Source: Promethearchaeia archaeon
Lineage (GTDB): Archaea; Asgardarchaeota; Lokiarchaeia; Sigyniarchaeales; SOKP01
Length of the DNA stretch: 64,000 nt
Reading direction: 5' to 3'
NCBI GenBank assembly: GCA_029856145.1
Contig: JAHQWK010000028.1
Location: 1 to 64,000, forward strand
Shown: positions 26,585 through 35,320 of the stretch, piece after piece
Position numbering within the stretch: position 1 is the first letter of the stretch
Layout: every line of letters begins with the position of its first letter
Program-made: the position numbers and the translations under genes
The notes under the pieces: model-generated
Database searches by the model: none
What the model saw: the letters and a program-made list of their open reading frames with translations, nothing else
Told to the model about the DNA's origin: nothing

Positions 26585-26959
26585 TTAATTATCTGTAATT
26601 TGACTTCCGCAAGTCGGACAAAATTTTATTCCCAAATCTAATTTTTCTCCACAAAGGGCACAAAAATTAGGTCTAGCTCCTGTGACTTCTTCAGTTGTGT
26701 TTATAGGTGCGGCATATGAAGCATTTTGAATTTGAGGTTGAGATTGAATTGTATAGGGGGTTGAAGTTTGAAAAGCTGTAACTTTAGTTCCGCAATGGAC
26801 ACAATGTTGTTTTGGTTTATTATAGTAAATAGCGAGGTAAATTATTAAGCCAATTCCCGCTGTAAAAATTAATAATATTATTGCAAGACAAGTATCTATC
26901 CCTTCACGAGTCAATAATACATTTTGCTGACAACGGGGGCAATAAGCAGTATCACTCAT
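26585..26959 (-). CDS. Zinc-ribbon membrane protein, array member 2
   Basis: The protein has 124 aa with the layout of its neighbours: CPRCQQN at the start, a hydrophobic helix (CLAIILLIFTAGIGLIIYL, ~20-40), a CVHCGTK knuckle, a Gln/Ser/Ala linker, and a C-terminal ribbon CALCGEKLD with CPTCGSQI. It is clearly paralogous to the gene at 26084 (same spacing, same GIGL-IY motif). The function is unknown. About 60 nt separate it from the gene at 27020, so a common transcript is possible. Confidence 0.7.
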   Translation of the reverse strand: MSDTAYCPRCQQNVLLTREGIDTCLAIILLIFTAGIGLIIYLAIYYNKPKQHCVHCGTKVTAFQTSTPYTIQSQPQIQNASYAAPINTTEEVTGARPNFCALCGEKLDLGIKFCPTCGSQITDN

Positions 26960-27019
26960 TTAAATTTCTTTAACCTTTATTTATTTCTTTTAATAATTAA
27001 AAATAATTATTATATATTT

Positions 27020-27406
27020 CTATTCTTTAATAGTAGTTCCACAAATAGGGCAAACTGTCCCTTGATTTAGTATTTCTTCTTGACAATATGGGCAAATTAT
27101 TCTTTCTTCCTTTTCAGTTTTTTCTTGATCAATTGTTTGAAGTATTCGGGCAATTTGGGCTCTTGGTTCAGGAAATTCTTCTTGTGAATTGTAAAAATCT
27201 AATCTATTTTGGCACGTAGGACAAAGATTTCTTTTTAAGATAACATAACGATAAATTAGAAAAGGAACTAAAGCAATCCCTAATGAAGAAATGATAGTAA
27301 GAATCCAAACGTTATAATACATATTATCCATAGTCCTTCTTTTTGGCTTCAAAATTTCTTTCTCACAATTATCACAATATGCGAAATTTTTACCCATTTC
27401 TCTCAT
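27020..27406 (-). CDS. Zinc-ribbon membrane protein, array member 3
   Basis: The protein has 128 aa. It has an N-terminal knuckle (CDNCEKE), a membrane segment (VWILTIISSLGIALVPFLIY, ~33-52), a second knuckle (CPTCQNR), an acidic linker, and a C-terminal ribbon CPYCQEE with CPICGTT. It has the same order of parts as the two downstream genes but weaker sequence similarity, so it is a more distant relative. The alternative start at codon 4 (MGKNFAYC) would be equally good. The function is unknown. Confidence 0.65.
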   Translation of the reverse strand: MREMGKNFAYCDNCEKEILKPKRRTMDNMYYNVWILTIISSLGIALVPFLIYRYVILKRNLCPTCQNRLDFYNSQEEFPEPRAQIARILQTIDQEKTEKEERIICPYCQEEILNQGTVCPICGTTIKE

Positions 27407-27609
27407 TTTAAATAAGATAATTTAACCATTTTAAATTTTCTGATAGGTTTTCATAATTATTTATAAATATAGTCTATTTTCCTTTATTTTGTTAAAAATT
27501 TAATAATTTAAATTAATTAAAAATAAAAAAAATAAGTCCTTATTAATAATTATTTACTAAATCTAAGTTGAAATTTCTCCAATAAAAAATTTATTTTTAA
27601 ATTAATTTG

Positions 27610-28212
27610 ATGCAAAAATCTTTATTTATTGTTTTGGAAGGAGGAGATGCTGCAGGAACTACAACTCATAGTCATCTTCTTAAAGGTTTTTTAGAAGGCA
27701 AAGGTTTTAAAGTTCATTTAACACAAGAACCTTCACAAAGCAAAATAGGAAAACTTTTAAGAGAATTTTTGAAAAACAAAGATATTCCACCTACTACAGA
27801 TGCTTTATTGTTTGCAGCGGATAGAAATCTCCATTATAAAATTGAAATAAAAAATAAACTTGAAGAGGGTTTTATCGTTATTTCTGATCGATATATAGAA
27901 TCTTCAATAGTATATCAATCTATACAATCTCATGAAATTTCAGTTGAATGGGTTAAAGAAATAAATAAATTTGTAGGTTTGCCCGATATTACAATAATTT
28001 TGGATATCGATCCGAAAATTGCTTTAGCAAGAAAAGAGGATGAAGATTTAGAAAAATTTGAAGATACTTCATTCTTAGATAAAGTAAGAAATCTTTATCT
28101 TCAACGTGCTAAACAAGAAGGCTATTACATAATCAGCTCGGATGCTATTATTGAATTTGTCCAAGAGAAAATTCAAAAGATTATTATTGATAAATTAAAA
28201 AATATGAGCTAA
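27610..28212 (+). CDS. tmk: Thymidylate kinase with a variant P-loop
   Basis: The protein has ~200 aa. dTMP kinase makes dTDP for DNA synthesis. The protein follows the family throughout: LEGGDAAGTTTHSHLL, the LTQEPSQSKIGKLLREFL substrate loop, ALLFAADRNLHY, the DR(Y/H) signature in ISDRYIESSIVYQ, and TIILDIDPKIALARK. The P-loop Lys of GxxGKT/S is replaced by Thr (GDAAGTTT, residues 12-19). Variants ending in GTTT occur, to my knowledge, in a subset of Tmk proteins, so activity is not excluded. The ATG at 27610 is preferred to the TTG just before it. Confidence 0.88.
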   Translation: MQKSLFIVLEGGDAAGTTTHSHLLKGFLEGKGFKVHLTQEPSQSKIGKLLREFLKNKDIPPTTDALLFAADRNLHYKIEIKNKLEEGFIVISDRYIESSIVYQSIQSHEISVEWVKEINKFVGLPDITIILDIDPKIALARKEDEDLEKFEDTSFLDKVRNLYLQRAKQEGYYIISSDAIIEFVQEKIQKIIIDKLKNMS

Positions 28213-28305
28213 TTTATTGAACTAAATAGTAAAACATATATTTTCCTATAATATAACAGAAATAGAGTAAATTTAATCAGAAATCATATATTTTTTATTA
28301 CAACA

Positions 28306-29595
28306 TTGAAAACTGGAACTCCCTCACAAGAACAATCTTTTAATGTTGATAGGCTATATAATTATGTTAAGATTTTTAGCTTTCCTCGCTTAGTTGGGAC
28401 AAGTGGAGAAAAGAAAGCTGTTGAATTAACAATAAAAACTTTTAAAGATATTGGATTTAATGAGATACAAATCCAAAAAGAACCTTTTAAATTTTCTGAT
28501 TTTTATTCTACTACACTCATAAAGCTAATTATGGTCATTAATTTAACCTTTTCCTTGTTTATCTTGATGTTTGTATATATTAATTTATTTATTACGATCT
28601 TTATAGGGGGAATCATGGCAATTTTTCTTTTTTTACTCGTTAAAGGGCTAAAACATCCTGAAATTCCTGGTTTTTGGGGCGAATATTATGGAAAGATTAT
28701 TTCAGCCACTAATGTTTTTATAAAAATACCAGCCAAGAATCTAACAACTGAAGATGCCGGAAACATTATAATTTCAGCACATTTAGATTCTAAATCTCAA
28801 ACGTTTAAGACATATTGGAGAGTATTTTTTTATAAAGTGTGGTTATATAGTGGGATTTTTCTTGGAGGATTTTTTATAGCTCTATTTATTCACGCCTATA
28901 CTATAATAGAAATAGATCTATTGATATTAGGACTTGGTGTATGGATTTTTACTATATTAATCTCAATTTCAAATATATTTTTAATGTTTTTAAATACTCA
29001 TAATTATTCTCCCGGAGCATTAGATAATGCTTCTGGAATGTCAGTCGTATTTGAATTAAGCAAAAGATTTAAAGAAAACCCACTTGATAACTTCAACGTC
29101 TGGATTTGTCAATTTTCTGCTGAAGAACTGGGAACAATGGGTTCCAGAGTTTTTGTAAACAATCACGAAGGTGAATTTATAAAAGGCAGAATATTTCAAA
29201 TTAATTTAGATATGATTTCTTGCATAAACGAATCCAGAAATCAAATAGAATATCTGAAATCATATGGGATTTTACCTCGAAAGAAAATTGCACCCCTCCT
29301 TAGTAAATACTTAGAAAAAGCTGCTATTGCTGAAAAAGTGAATATAAAAGGATTTCATTTATCAACAGGAGCACATACTGATTCTGTTCCTTTTCATCTA
29401 AGAGGATATGATTCTGTTGACATTGTCACAAGAGCTGGTGCTAAATATACCCATAATAAGGTTGATAGACATGATAAAGTTGATCCTCAAGTATTATTAG
29501 AAGCATGTTTAATAGTTTGGAGAGTAGTTCTTTCTTTAGATAAGGATTATGAAATATTATGTAAAAATCAGGAACTAATATGTGACTTTAATTAA
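28306..29595 (+). CDS. M28-family zinc peptidase with a membrane segment inside the catalytic domain (copy 1)
   Basis: The protein has 429 aa with a TTG start. All M28 metal ligands are present: His159/Asp161 (AHLDSKSQ), Asp240 (GALDNASG), Glu pair (SAEELGTMGS), Asp (INLDMIS) and His (KYTHNKVD). Two membrane helices precede the catalytic domain (~65-115). Unusually, about 75 residues with two more helices lie between His159 and Asp240, where soluble members have a short loop. It is probably a di-zinc aminopeptidase held at the membrane. Two paralogues at 37041 and 39156 have the same arrangement. The substrate is unknown. Confidence 0.85.
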   Translation: MKTGTPSQEQSFNVDRLYNYVKIFSFPRLVGTSGEKKAVELTIKTFKDIGFNEIQIQKEPFKFSDFYSTTLIKLIMVINLTFSLFILMFVYINLFITIFIGGIMAIFLFLLVKGLKHPEIPGFWGEYYGKIISATNVFIKIPAKNLTTEDAGNIIISAHLDSKSQTFKTYWRVFFYKVWLYSGIFLGGFFIALFIHAYTIIEIDLLILGLGVWIFTILISISNIFLMFLNTHNYSPGALDNASGMSVVFELSKRFKENPLDNFNVWICQFSAEELGTMGSRVFVNNHEGEFIKGRIFQINLDMISCINESRNQIEYLKSYGILPRKKIAPLLSKYLEKAAIAEKVNIKGFHLSTGAHTDSVPFHLRGYDSVDIVTRAGAKYTHNKVDRHDKVDPQVLLEACLIVWRVVLSLDKDYEILCKNQELICDFN

Positions 29596-29627
29596 TCAGT
29601 TAAAGAAGAAATTATTGAATTAAGTCG

Positions 29628-30164
29628 TTACATTAACTCTTCGATTTCTTTTTGAATTTTTTCAATTCTGTTTTTGGATTTTTCAAGTAATTTTGTTTTT
29701 CCATATTTACCAAACCATCTATTAAATCTTTCTTGAATTGATACTTCTCTGGTACCAGCCATATGTTTATCTGCTAGACATATGATTTTTTCTTCTAAAG
29801 TCGAAGGTAAATAATCTCTTTCAGGTAAACCTACTTTTTTCGCATCTTCTTTATCTAAACCACCTAATATATGAGTCTCACAGATTCTAGCAAGTTTAAC
29901 TGAAAGTCCTCTATGTTTTAAGATTTTACCCCCTATTAATGCATGTTTAAAACCATGAGTTTTTGTTCTTCCAATATCATGCAGTAAGGCGCCAATTTCA
30001 ATTAAATTCATATCTACTTTAACTTTTTTTATTTTTTGAGCAATTTCTATAGCTTTATCAGCAACTTTTTCTGAATGGCGTCTAACAGAAAGCGGAATTT
30101 TCAAAATCTTTAATAAATCTAATGCAAACTCTCGATCGGGTAAAATCTCTTCTTTATTAACCAT
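29628..30164 (-). CDS. HD-domain phosphohydrolase-like protein
   Basis: The protein has 178 aa. It is a metal-dependent HD-superfamily hydrolase, commonly acting on nucleotides or phosphate esters. The ligands are visible: His in VRRHSEKVADKAIEIA, the HD pair in GALLHDIGRTKTHGFKHALIGG, and the later His/Asp in CETHILGGLDKED and CLADKHMAG. The size and KHALIGGKIL pattern match the short archaeal HD proteins (TIGR00295-like, from memory). The C-terminus is a charged helix. The substrate is not indicated by neighbours. Confidence 0.85.
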   Translation of the reverse strand: MVNKEEILPDREFALDLLKILKIPLSVRRHSEKVADKAIEIAQKIKKVKVDMNLIEIGALLHDIGRTKTHGFKHALIGGKILKHRGLSVKLARICETHILGGLDKEDAKKVGLPERDYLPSTLEEKIICLADKHMAGTREVSIQERFNRWFGKYGKTKLLEKSKNRIEKIQKEIEELM

Positions 30165-30299
30165 TAGTTTTTATAATTTACCAATTAACTTTAAGTTTTA
30201 GATATGTGAAAATTCATTCAGTGGCAATTCTAGCCAAGAACTCTACAATTATAAAAGTGTAAATATCAATATGTGAAAAGAGCAAAGTGGAATATTTTC

Positions 30300-30785
30300 C
30301 TAGAATTCCTCATAAGGCCCGCTTATTAATCCACCAACTGATCCTCCTATTAATACCCCTATTAAAGCGCTAATTATACCTCCTAAAGTCTCAATTAACT
30401 GATTTTCTGTGAATAAAGCCATTAAATCCACCTGAGAAAAAATGCTTAATATAATCCAAATTGATAAAACTATAACAACCACTAATGAACCTGCAATTAC
30501 GCCTCGTCTTAAACCCTTTGCAATTGTACCTGAGATATAACCAATGAAAATCCATGCTAAAATCTCTGGTGCAAAAAAGCCGAGGATGGAAGGAGATCCA
30601 GTGATAAATGAAATCATATCAAAATCAAAATTTGCTCCAACTAATAATGCAGCTATTCTTAATACATCACTTCCAGCATGTAACTCAATTTGATTTAGAA
30701 TAACCATCATATTAAAGAAAAAGGCTGAAAAAAAACTTAATATGACCCCAATGATAATGCTAATAACTAATCGATAGGAAGTCAT
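30300..30785 (-). CDS. Four-helix membrane protein
   Basis: The protein has 161 aa. Membrane segments lie at residues ~5-28, ~60-88, ~92-115 and ~132-158. The second and last are glycine-rich (PEILAWIFIGYISGTIAKGL; GIISALIGVLIGGSVGGLIS). It begins MTSYRLVISIIIGVILSFF, so the first helix could also be a signal anchor. No family is recognised. It is a single gene, read convergently with nothing and divergently from rps2. Confidence 0.65.
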   Translation of the reverse strand: MTSYRLVISIIIGVILSFFSAFFFNMMVILNQIELHAGSDVLRIAALLVGANFDFDMISFITGSPSILGFFAPEILAWIFIGYISGTIAKGLRRGVIAGSLVVVIVLSIWIILSIFSQVDLMALFTENQLIETLGGIISALIGVLIGGSVGGLISGPYEEF

Positions 30786-31016
30786 TATTAATACAACTTT
30801 AGAATTAAAACCATGTTTGATAATTATATTCTAAGAATTATAATAATAATAAAAATCATTTTGCCATATTAATACTTTAGTTCTTAAGGTTTTACAAAAA
30901 TCTACTCAATAAAATATTAAAGTTATCATGTATTCAATAATATATTCTTGAATTCGTTGAATTCTAAAATATTTTAATTACATTTACGTCAGAATAAAAT
31001 AAATAAGGCTACAATT

Positions 31017-31844
31017 TTGGCTCGAAAGAAAAAGAAAACCGAAGAAACGGAAGATAAGAAAAAGATCGAAACTATAGAGGATTTTAGCGAAGATCTTGAT
31101 ATCGATTTTGAAGATGATCTTGATCTGGAAGAAGAACTTAACTTATTAGATACTGAAGATATTGAAGCTGGCCTTGAAGTAAAGGATAAACTAATCGATA
31201 AAGATGAAGAAAGAAAACAACTTTACTTAAGTTGTGGTATTCATATTGGAACAAAGTTATTAACGGGGGATGCAAGACGATTTATTTATAGACAGACTAA
31301 TTATGGATTATATGTTATCGATTTAACACAAACAGATGAACGACTTAATATTGCAGCAAAATTTTTAAGTAAGTATGTTGAAGAAGGAAGTGATAGAGTT
31401 ATCGTTACTTCAGTTCGGCGATATGGGAAAGAACCAGTTAAAAAATTTTGTGAGGTACTAGGGTGTAGAGCAATCACTTCGAGATTTATACCAGGCTCCC
31501 TTACAAATCCTATTATTGATACTTATATCAAAGATGCAAGTGTAGTTTTAATTGTAGATCCTCACGCTGATAAAGTAATTTTACATGAAGCTAAATTAGC
31601 TCGAATTCCTGTAGTATCTTTATTTGATACTGATGATACTCTTGATGGGATCGATCTTGCGGTTCCAGCAAATAATCGAGGTAAAAAAGCATTAGGCTTA
31701 GCATTTTGGCTATTAGCAAGGCATATAATGTTAGATCTAGGTAAAATATCGAGTGAAGAAGAGTTTCCCTATACTTTAGAAGAATTTACTTCAAAAATTG
31801 TTCCCGTATATCGTCAAGAACAACAAAGTCAAGCAAGAAGATGA
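31017..31844 (+). CDS. rps2: Ribosomal protein uS2 with an acidic N-terminal extension
   Basis: The protein has 275 aa from a TTG start (behind AAGGCT). The core, from residue ~68, is standard archaeal uS2: YLSCGIHIGTKLLTGDARRF, VIDLTQTDERLNIAAKFL, FIPGSLTNP, PHADKVILHEAKLARIPVVSLFDTD and LAVPANNRGKKALGLAFWLL. Ahead of it, residues ~1-60 are a Lys patch followed by an Asp/Glu-rich stretch (FSEDLDIDFEDDLDLEEELN). This is not part of the usual archaeal protein. The extension could bind another ribosomal protein or be disordered. It is transcribed alone; its usual neighbours are not here. Confidence 0.95.
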   Translation: MARKKKKTEETEDKKKIETIEDFSEDLDIDFEDDLDLEEELNLLDTEDIEAGLEVKDKLIDKDEERKQLYLSCGIHIGTKLLTGDARRFIYRQTNYGLYVIDLTQTDERLNIAAKFLSKYVEEGSDRVIVTSVRRYGKEPVKKFCEVLGCRAITSRFIPGSLTNPIIDTYIKDASVVLIVDPHADKVILHEAKLARIPVVSLFDTDDTLDGIDLAVPANNRGKKALGLAFWLLARHIMLDLGKISSEEEFPYTLEEFTSKIVPVYRQEQQSQARR

Positions 31845-31987
31845 TTTATTAAATATTAATATCTCACTTAATTAAATTTCAATTTCTTATAATAATCCTT
31901 TCACTTTTGAATTATGTATATTAAATTTTTAACATAAAATCAATTATCTTTACATGAAGAATAAACACTCATCATAAACGGATTTTC

Positions 31988-32764
31988 ATGAAAAAAATAA
32001 TAGCGTTTAGTGGTAAGGGCGGTGTTGGAAAAACTACCAGTTTAGCACTTTTTTTAAAATATATTTTAGAAACTAAGAATAAATTGGATATTTTGGTAAT
32101 AGATTCTGACCCTGATGCGAATATTGCTGATGTTATTGGAGAAGAGGTTCAATTCTGCGACACAATTGGCGGAAAGATGAAAATTTTAAAGGATAAAATT
32201 CAAAAAAGACAACTACCTTTAGATGTACCAAAAAACCAAATTATTGAGGGGGATGTCTACAAATGTCTAATAGAGATGAATGAATTTGATCTTTTAGAAA
32301 TGGGTCGCCAAGAAGGAGAAGGATGTTATTGTTATATAAATTCAGTATTAAAGAATGTAATTGATACACTTTCTAAAAATTATGATATTACGTTATTAGA
32401 TTCTCCTGCGGGATTAGAACACTTTGCGCGAAAAACAGGTCGGGATGTGACAGATTTAGTCATTGTTACAGATCCTTCTAAAATGGGGATCCATACGTTA
32501 ACACGCATATTAGATATCACAAAAGAATTAAATTTAAAATTTGAAAATATATGGGTGTTAGGAAATCGCTTTCCAGAAAATTTAAGGGGAATATTAGAAA
32601 AAGAAGTTGAAAATATTAATCAGCAAAACTTGAAATTATTAGGTTTTATTTCAAACAACGATGAGATTAGTACGATTAACTTAACTGGTGGTAACTTGCT
32701 AGATTTATCACGAGATAATTATTCATATCAGGAAGCTAAAGAAATATATGCGAAAATAATATAA
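31988..32764 (+). CDS. cooC: CooC-type nickel-insertion ATPase for CO dehydrogenase
   Basis: The protein has 258 aa and belongs to the MinD/ParA-like ATPases. It has a deviant Walker A FSGKGGVGKTTSLAL with its signature Lys, DSDPDANIAD for the second motif, and DSPAGLEHFARKTGRDVTDLVIVTDPS. The CxC motif GEGCYCYINSVLKN (Cys112 and Cys114) is the metal-binding feature of CooC, which loads nickel into carbon monoxide dehydrogenase. That points to a Wood-Ljungdahl CODH/ACS elsewhere in the genome. It converges with the radical SAM/DUF4130 pair, just 2 nt away. Confidence 0.88.
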   Translation: MKKIIAFSGKGGVGKTTSLALFLKYILETKNKLDILVIDSDPDANIADVIGEEVQFCDTIGGKMKILKDKIQKRQLPLDVPKNQIIEGDVYKCLIEMNEFDLLEMGRQEGEGCYCYINSVLKNVIDTLSKNYDITLLDSPAGLEHFARKTGRDVTDLVIVTDPSKMGIHTLTRILDITKELNLKFENIWVLGNRFPENLRGILEKEVENINQQNLKLLGFISNNDEISTINLTGGNLLDLSRDNYSYQEAKEIYAKII

Positions 32765-32766
32765 AA

Positions 32767-33429
32767 TTAAAGATAATCATTAATCTTTTTATTCCGAAAA
32801 CGTTTTTCTACTCCACCTCTCATCCCGGGTAGTTCAAAACACTTGTCAGGAATCATCTTTTTAAAGAAATCCTTATTTTCTCGTTCAGCAATAAATTGTG
32901 AACCGTATAGGGTCTCAAAAATTTGTTCACCAGAAAATTGGATATCTTCGAAATATGGAATAATTGGACGCTCTTTACTAACTCTTTCTACAACTTTTTT
33001 AAAGGGAGATTTAACTTCTTGAATTACTCCTTTTTCATTAATTATCCCAGTTTTGCCAGAAAGTTCATTATGTAAGCAAATTATACCCTGAGGAAATCTT
33101 TCGTGAAAGTAATTTAATATAAAGTCCATTACTCGATGTTTAAGAGCAACAATTCCATATAATACACCTTTATTATTTATTTCTGTTCGTGTAAATTGTT
33201 TCGCACGATATGCTTCAGTAGACACCTCTCTCATCATATGATTAACTTTCTTTGCTAATGGAGTACCTGAATTACGTAGGATTACTTCAGGAGTTCTCTT
33301 AACTTGTCGGATTAGATCAGGAGAAAATTTACAATGTCGGGGAAGATTATTAATCAATTCTTCATGTGAATGTCCTCTGGCACACCCAACAACTTCTAAT
33401 GGATCTTTTTCATTTGCTCCCTTTCTCAT
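32767..33429 (-). CDS. DUF4130-like partner of the radical SAM protein
   Basis: The protein has 220 aa. The C-terminal ~130 residues resemble DUF4130 (TIGR03915-like): VALKHRVMDFILNYFHERFP and GIICLHNELSGKTGI, followed by EQIFETLYGSQFIAERENKDFFKKMIP. The N-terminal ~85 residues are a basic helical region (GHSHEELINNLPRHCKF). In many bacteria and archaea this family is encoded next to a radical SAM/HhH protein, as here, and both are suspected to act in DNA repair or modification. Its start overlaps the end of that gene by 4 nt (ATGA). The real activity is not established. Confidence 0.7.
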   Translation of the reverse strand: MRKGANEKDPLEVVGCARGHSHEELINNLPRHCKFSPDLIRQVKRTPEVILRNSGTPLAKKVNHMMREVSTEAYRAKQFTRTEINNKGVLYGIVALKHRVMDFILNYFHERFPQGIICLHNELSGKTGIINEKGVIQEVKSPFKKVVERVSKERPIIPYFEDIQFSGEQIFETLYGSQFIAERENKDFFKKMIPDKCFELPGMRGGVEKRFRNKKINDYL

Positions 33430-34766
33430 ATAATCTCCTTATGGGAAATTTTACTATTATTGAGATCGATAAAATTATGAAGAGTTTTTTGGTTTTGTCC
33501 ATTTATTAAGAGATAAGGATCAGCCCGTTTTAACACTACACCAACAGATTTTAGATCTTGTCGACGTCTAAATGAAAATTTTTGAGATTGCAGATTAATT
33601 ATCCGTTTAGCAGATATTGGACCAATTCCAGGAACTCGGAGTAATTCTTGGTAAGTTGCTTGGTTTGGATCTACTAGTCCATGATCTTTAAAATATTTCC
33701 TTGCTAAATGAATCTTCGGATCTCCCTTAGGTAAATTACCCTCTTCTGTTATAATATCTTTCAAATCATTTAATTTATAATGATATATCCGTAGGAGCCA
33801 ATCACTTTGATATAACCGATGTTCCCTTTCTAATGAAGCCGCTTGTTTACCCGCTAATGGTGTACCTTCGATTGGAATAAAAGCAGAAAAATAAGCACGC
33901 CTTAGATCAATTTCTCGATATCCCCAATCGATTCTTTTGAGTAAGTCATAATCACTTTCATTTTCGGCAGCCCCCACTACAAATTGGGTTGTCTGACCAC
34001 TATTGAGAATTGGAGCACCATCCCATCGAAATTTTTTATACCCATTTTCTCGTCGATCCTTAATCTTTTTTTGTTGGAATTTCAGTTGATTATCTTGCTT
34101 TAAATCTTTCATAATTTTAAGGGTATCTTCATTGTGTCTAATACGAATCTGTTTTAACCAGCGCTGTCGTGTTATAATATCATTGTTGAAATCTTTTTGT
34201 TCTGCGATCTCTGCAAGGTAAGCTTTAGAGGAGGCCTCCATATTTATTGAAATACGATCAGAAAGAGAAATCGCTTCTTTAAGAAGATATTGGCTCACAC
34301 CAGGTAAACACTTAAAATGTACATATCCTCGAAAATTATATTTGAATCGAAGGAGCCTAATTGCTTCTAGCATTTCTTCGGTTGTATCATCTGCACTTCT
34401 ACAAACTCCTGATGAAATGAACACGCCCTCAGCTACATTCATCGAATAGAGCTTCATGAATGTACGAGCATATTCTTCTGGTGTAAAGCTCATCTTTCGC
34501 TTACAACTATGAGAAAAGCAATATTTACAATTGTAGATACATTTGTTAGTATAAAGAGTTTTAAAAAGACTCATGCAACGCCCATCAGGAGTATAACTAT
34601 GACAAATCCCGGCACTTGCAGTAGCCCCAATCCATTTTTTTGAATCTCCAAAAAGTTTTGGATATTTATTTGTACGACTTGAAGCGGTACTGGCACAAAT
34701 ATCATATTTAGAATTTTCTCCTAAAATTCGTATCTTTTCTAAAACAGAAGGCACTTTACCCATCAA
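33426..34766 (-). CDS. Putative DNA-modification/repair radical SAM protein with HhH domain
   Basis: The protein has 446 aa. The iron-sulfur motif is CIYNCKYCFS at residues ~76-85, preceded by an ICHSYTPDGRCMSLFKTL stretch typical of this family (TIGR03916-like). Radical SAM barrel motifs follow (FISSGVCRSADDTTEEMLEA, then RGYVHFKCLPG, then INMEASS). A helix-hairpin-helix is near residue 390 (LLRVPGIGPISAKRIINL), which suggests DNA binding. The gene leads the operon with the DUF4130-like partner. Members are predicted nucleic-acid enzymes of unknown reaction. Confidence 0.85.
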   Translation of the reverse strand: MMGKVPSVLEKIRILGENSKYDICASTASSRTNKYPKLFGDSKKWIGATASAGICHSYTPDGRCMSLFKTLYTNKCIYNCKYCFSHSCKRKMSFTPEEYARTFMKLYSMNVAEGVFISSGVCRSADDTTEEMLEAIRLLRFKYNFRGYVHFKCLPGVSQYLLKEAISLSDRISINMEASSKAYLAEIAEQKDFNNDIITRQRWLKQIRIRHNEDTLKIMKDLKQDNQLKFQQKKIKDRRENGYKKFRWDGAPILNSGQTTQFVVGAAENESDYDLLKRIDWGYREIDLRRAYFSAFIPIEGTPLAGKQAASLEREHRLYQSDWLLRIYHYKLNDLKDIITEEGNLPKGDPKIHLARKYFKDHGLVDPNQATYQELLRVPGIGPISAKRIINLQSQKFSFRRRQDLKSVGVVLKRADPYLLINGQNQKTLHNFIDLNNSKISHKEII

Positions 34767-34889
34767 TTAAGTAGATTAACATACCCTAATAAGGTATATA
34801 TGTTTAACTCTTGATATTTACCTTATAAAAAGAGGGGGATATAGAATTTTCAAAACAATTTTTATTATCTGAAAAACTTACTAAATTTT

Positions 34890-35309
34890 TTAGGATTTTT
34901 TTAATTCTTTAAGAATGTCACTTCTAATATTTTTAAAAGTTTCTCCTTTATCTGCGAAGGTTGGGATATCCCCATGAGCGGGTTTATAAGAATCTATTCT
35001 TATTCGAAAATATGTACGAATGATATCAATAATTGCATCAGAATAATCCGTCCAGATCCCTGCTTCAATATTTTCATTTAAAAGATCAAGCCAAAAATTT
35101 GGAATTGAAAAAATAATTCTTGATGTATTTGCTACTGACTTGGTAAAAGGGATAATAGTAGTAGGTCTTCCTTCTTTATCCCATTGTTTAGCTGCTGAAA
35201 TTGTCCCATAAGAGCATTTTTCATCAATTACAATAGAAGATTGTTTTTCTCCTTTTTCAAGTCTTTCAATTATACGTGAATATTTTTCTTTATCAATTTT
35301 TCTAGGCAT
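34890..35309 (-). CDS. HTH plus ribbon-helix-helix transcription regulator
   Basis: The protein has 139 aa. The N-terminal ~45 residues look like a helix-turn-helix (YSRIIERLEKGEKQSSIVI, then CSYGTISAAKQWDKEG). A ribbon-helix-helix follows in residues ~65-110: a strand (TSRIIFSIPNFWLDLL), a turn, and a helix (WTDYSDAIIDIIRTYFRI). The upstream region carries clustered CTACTA/TAGTAG repeats, as expected for a cooperative, self-regulating RHH dimer. It lies downstream of the DNA methyltransferase gene on the same strand with 160 nt between. The targets are unknown. Confidence 0.65.
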   Translation of the reverse strand: MPRKIDKEKYSRIIERLEKGEKQSSIVIDEKCSYGTISAAKQWDKEGRPTTIIPFTKSVANTSRIIFSIPNFWLDLLNENIEAGIWTDYSDAIIDIIRTYFRIRIDSYKPAHGDIPTFADKGETFKNIRSDILKELKKS

Positions 35310-35320
35310 ATTAATTTCAC

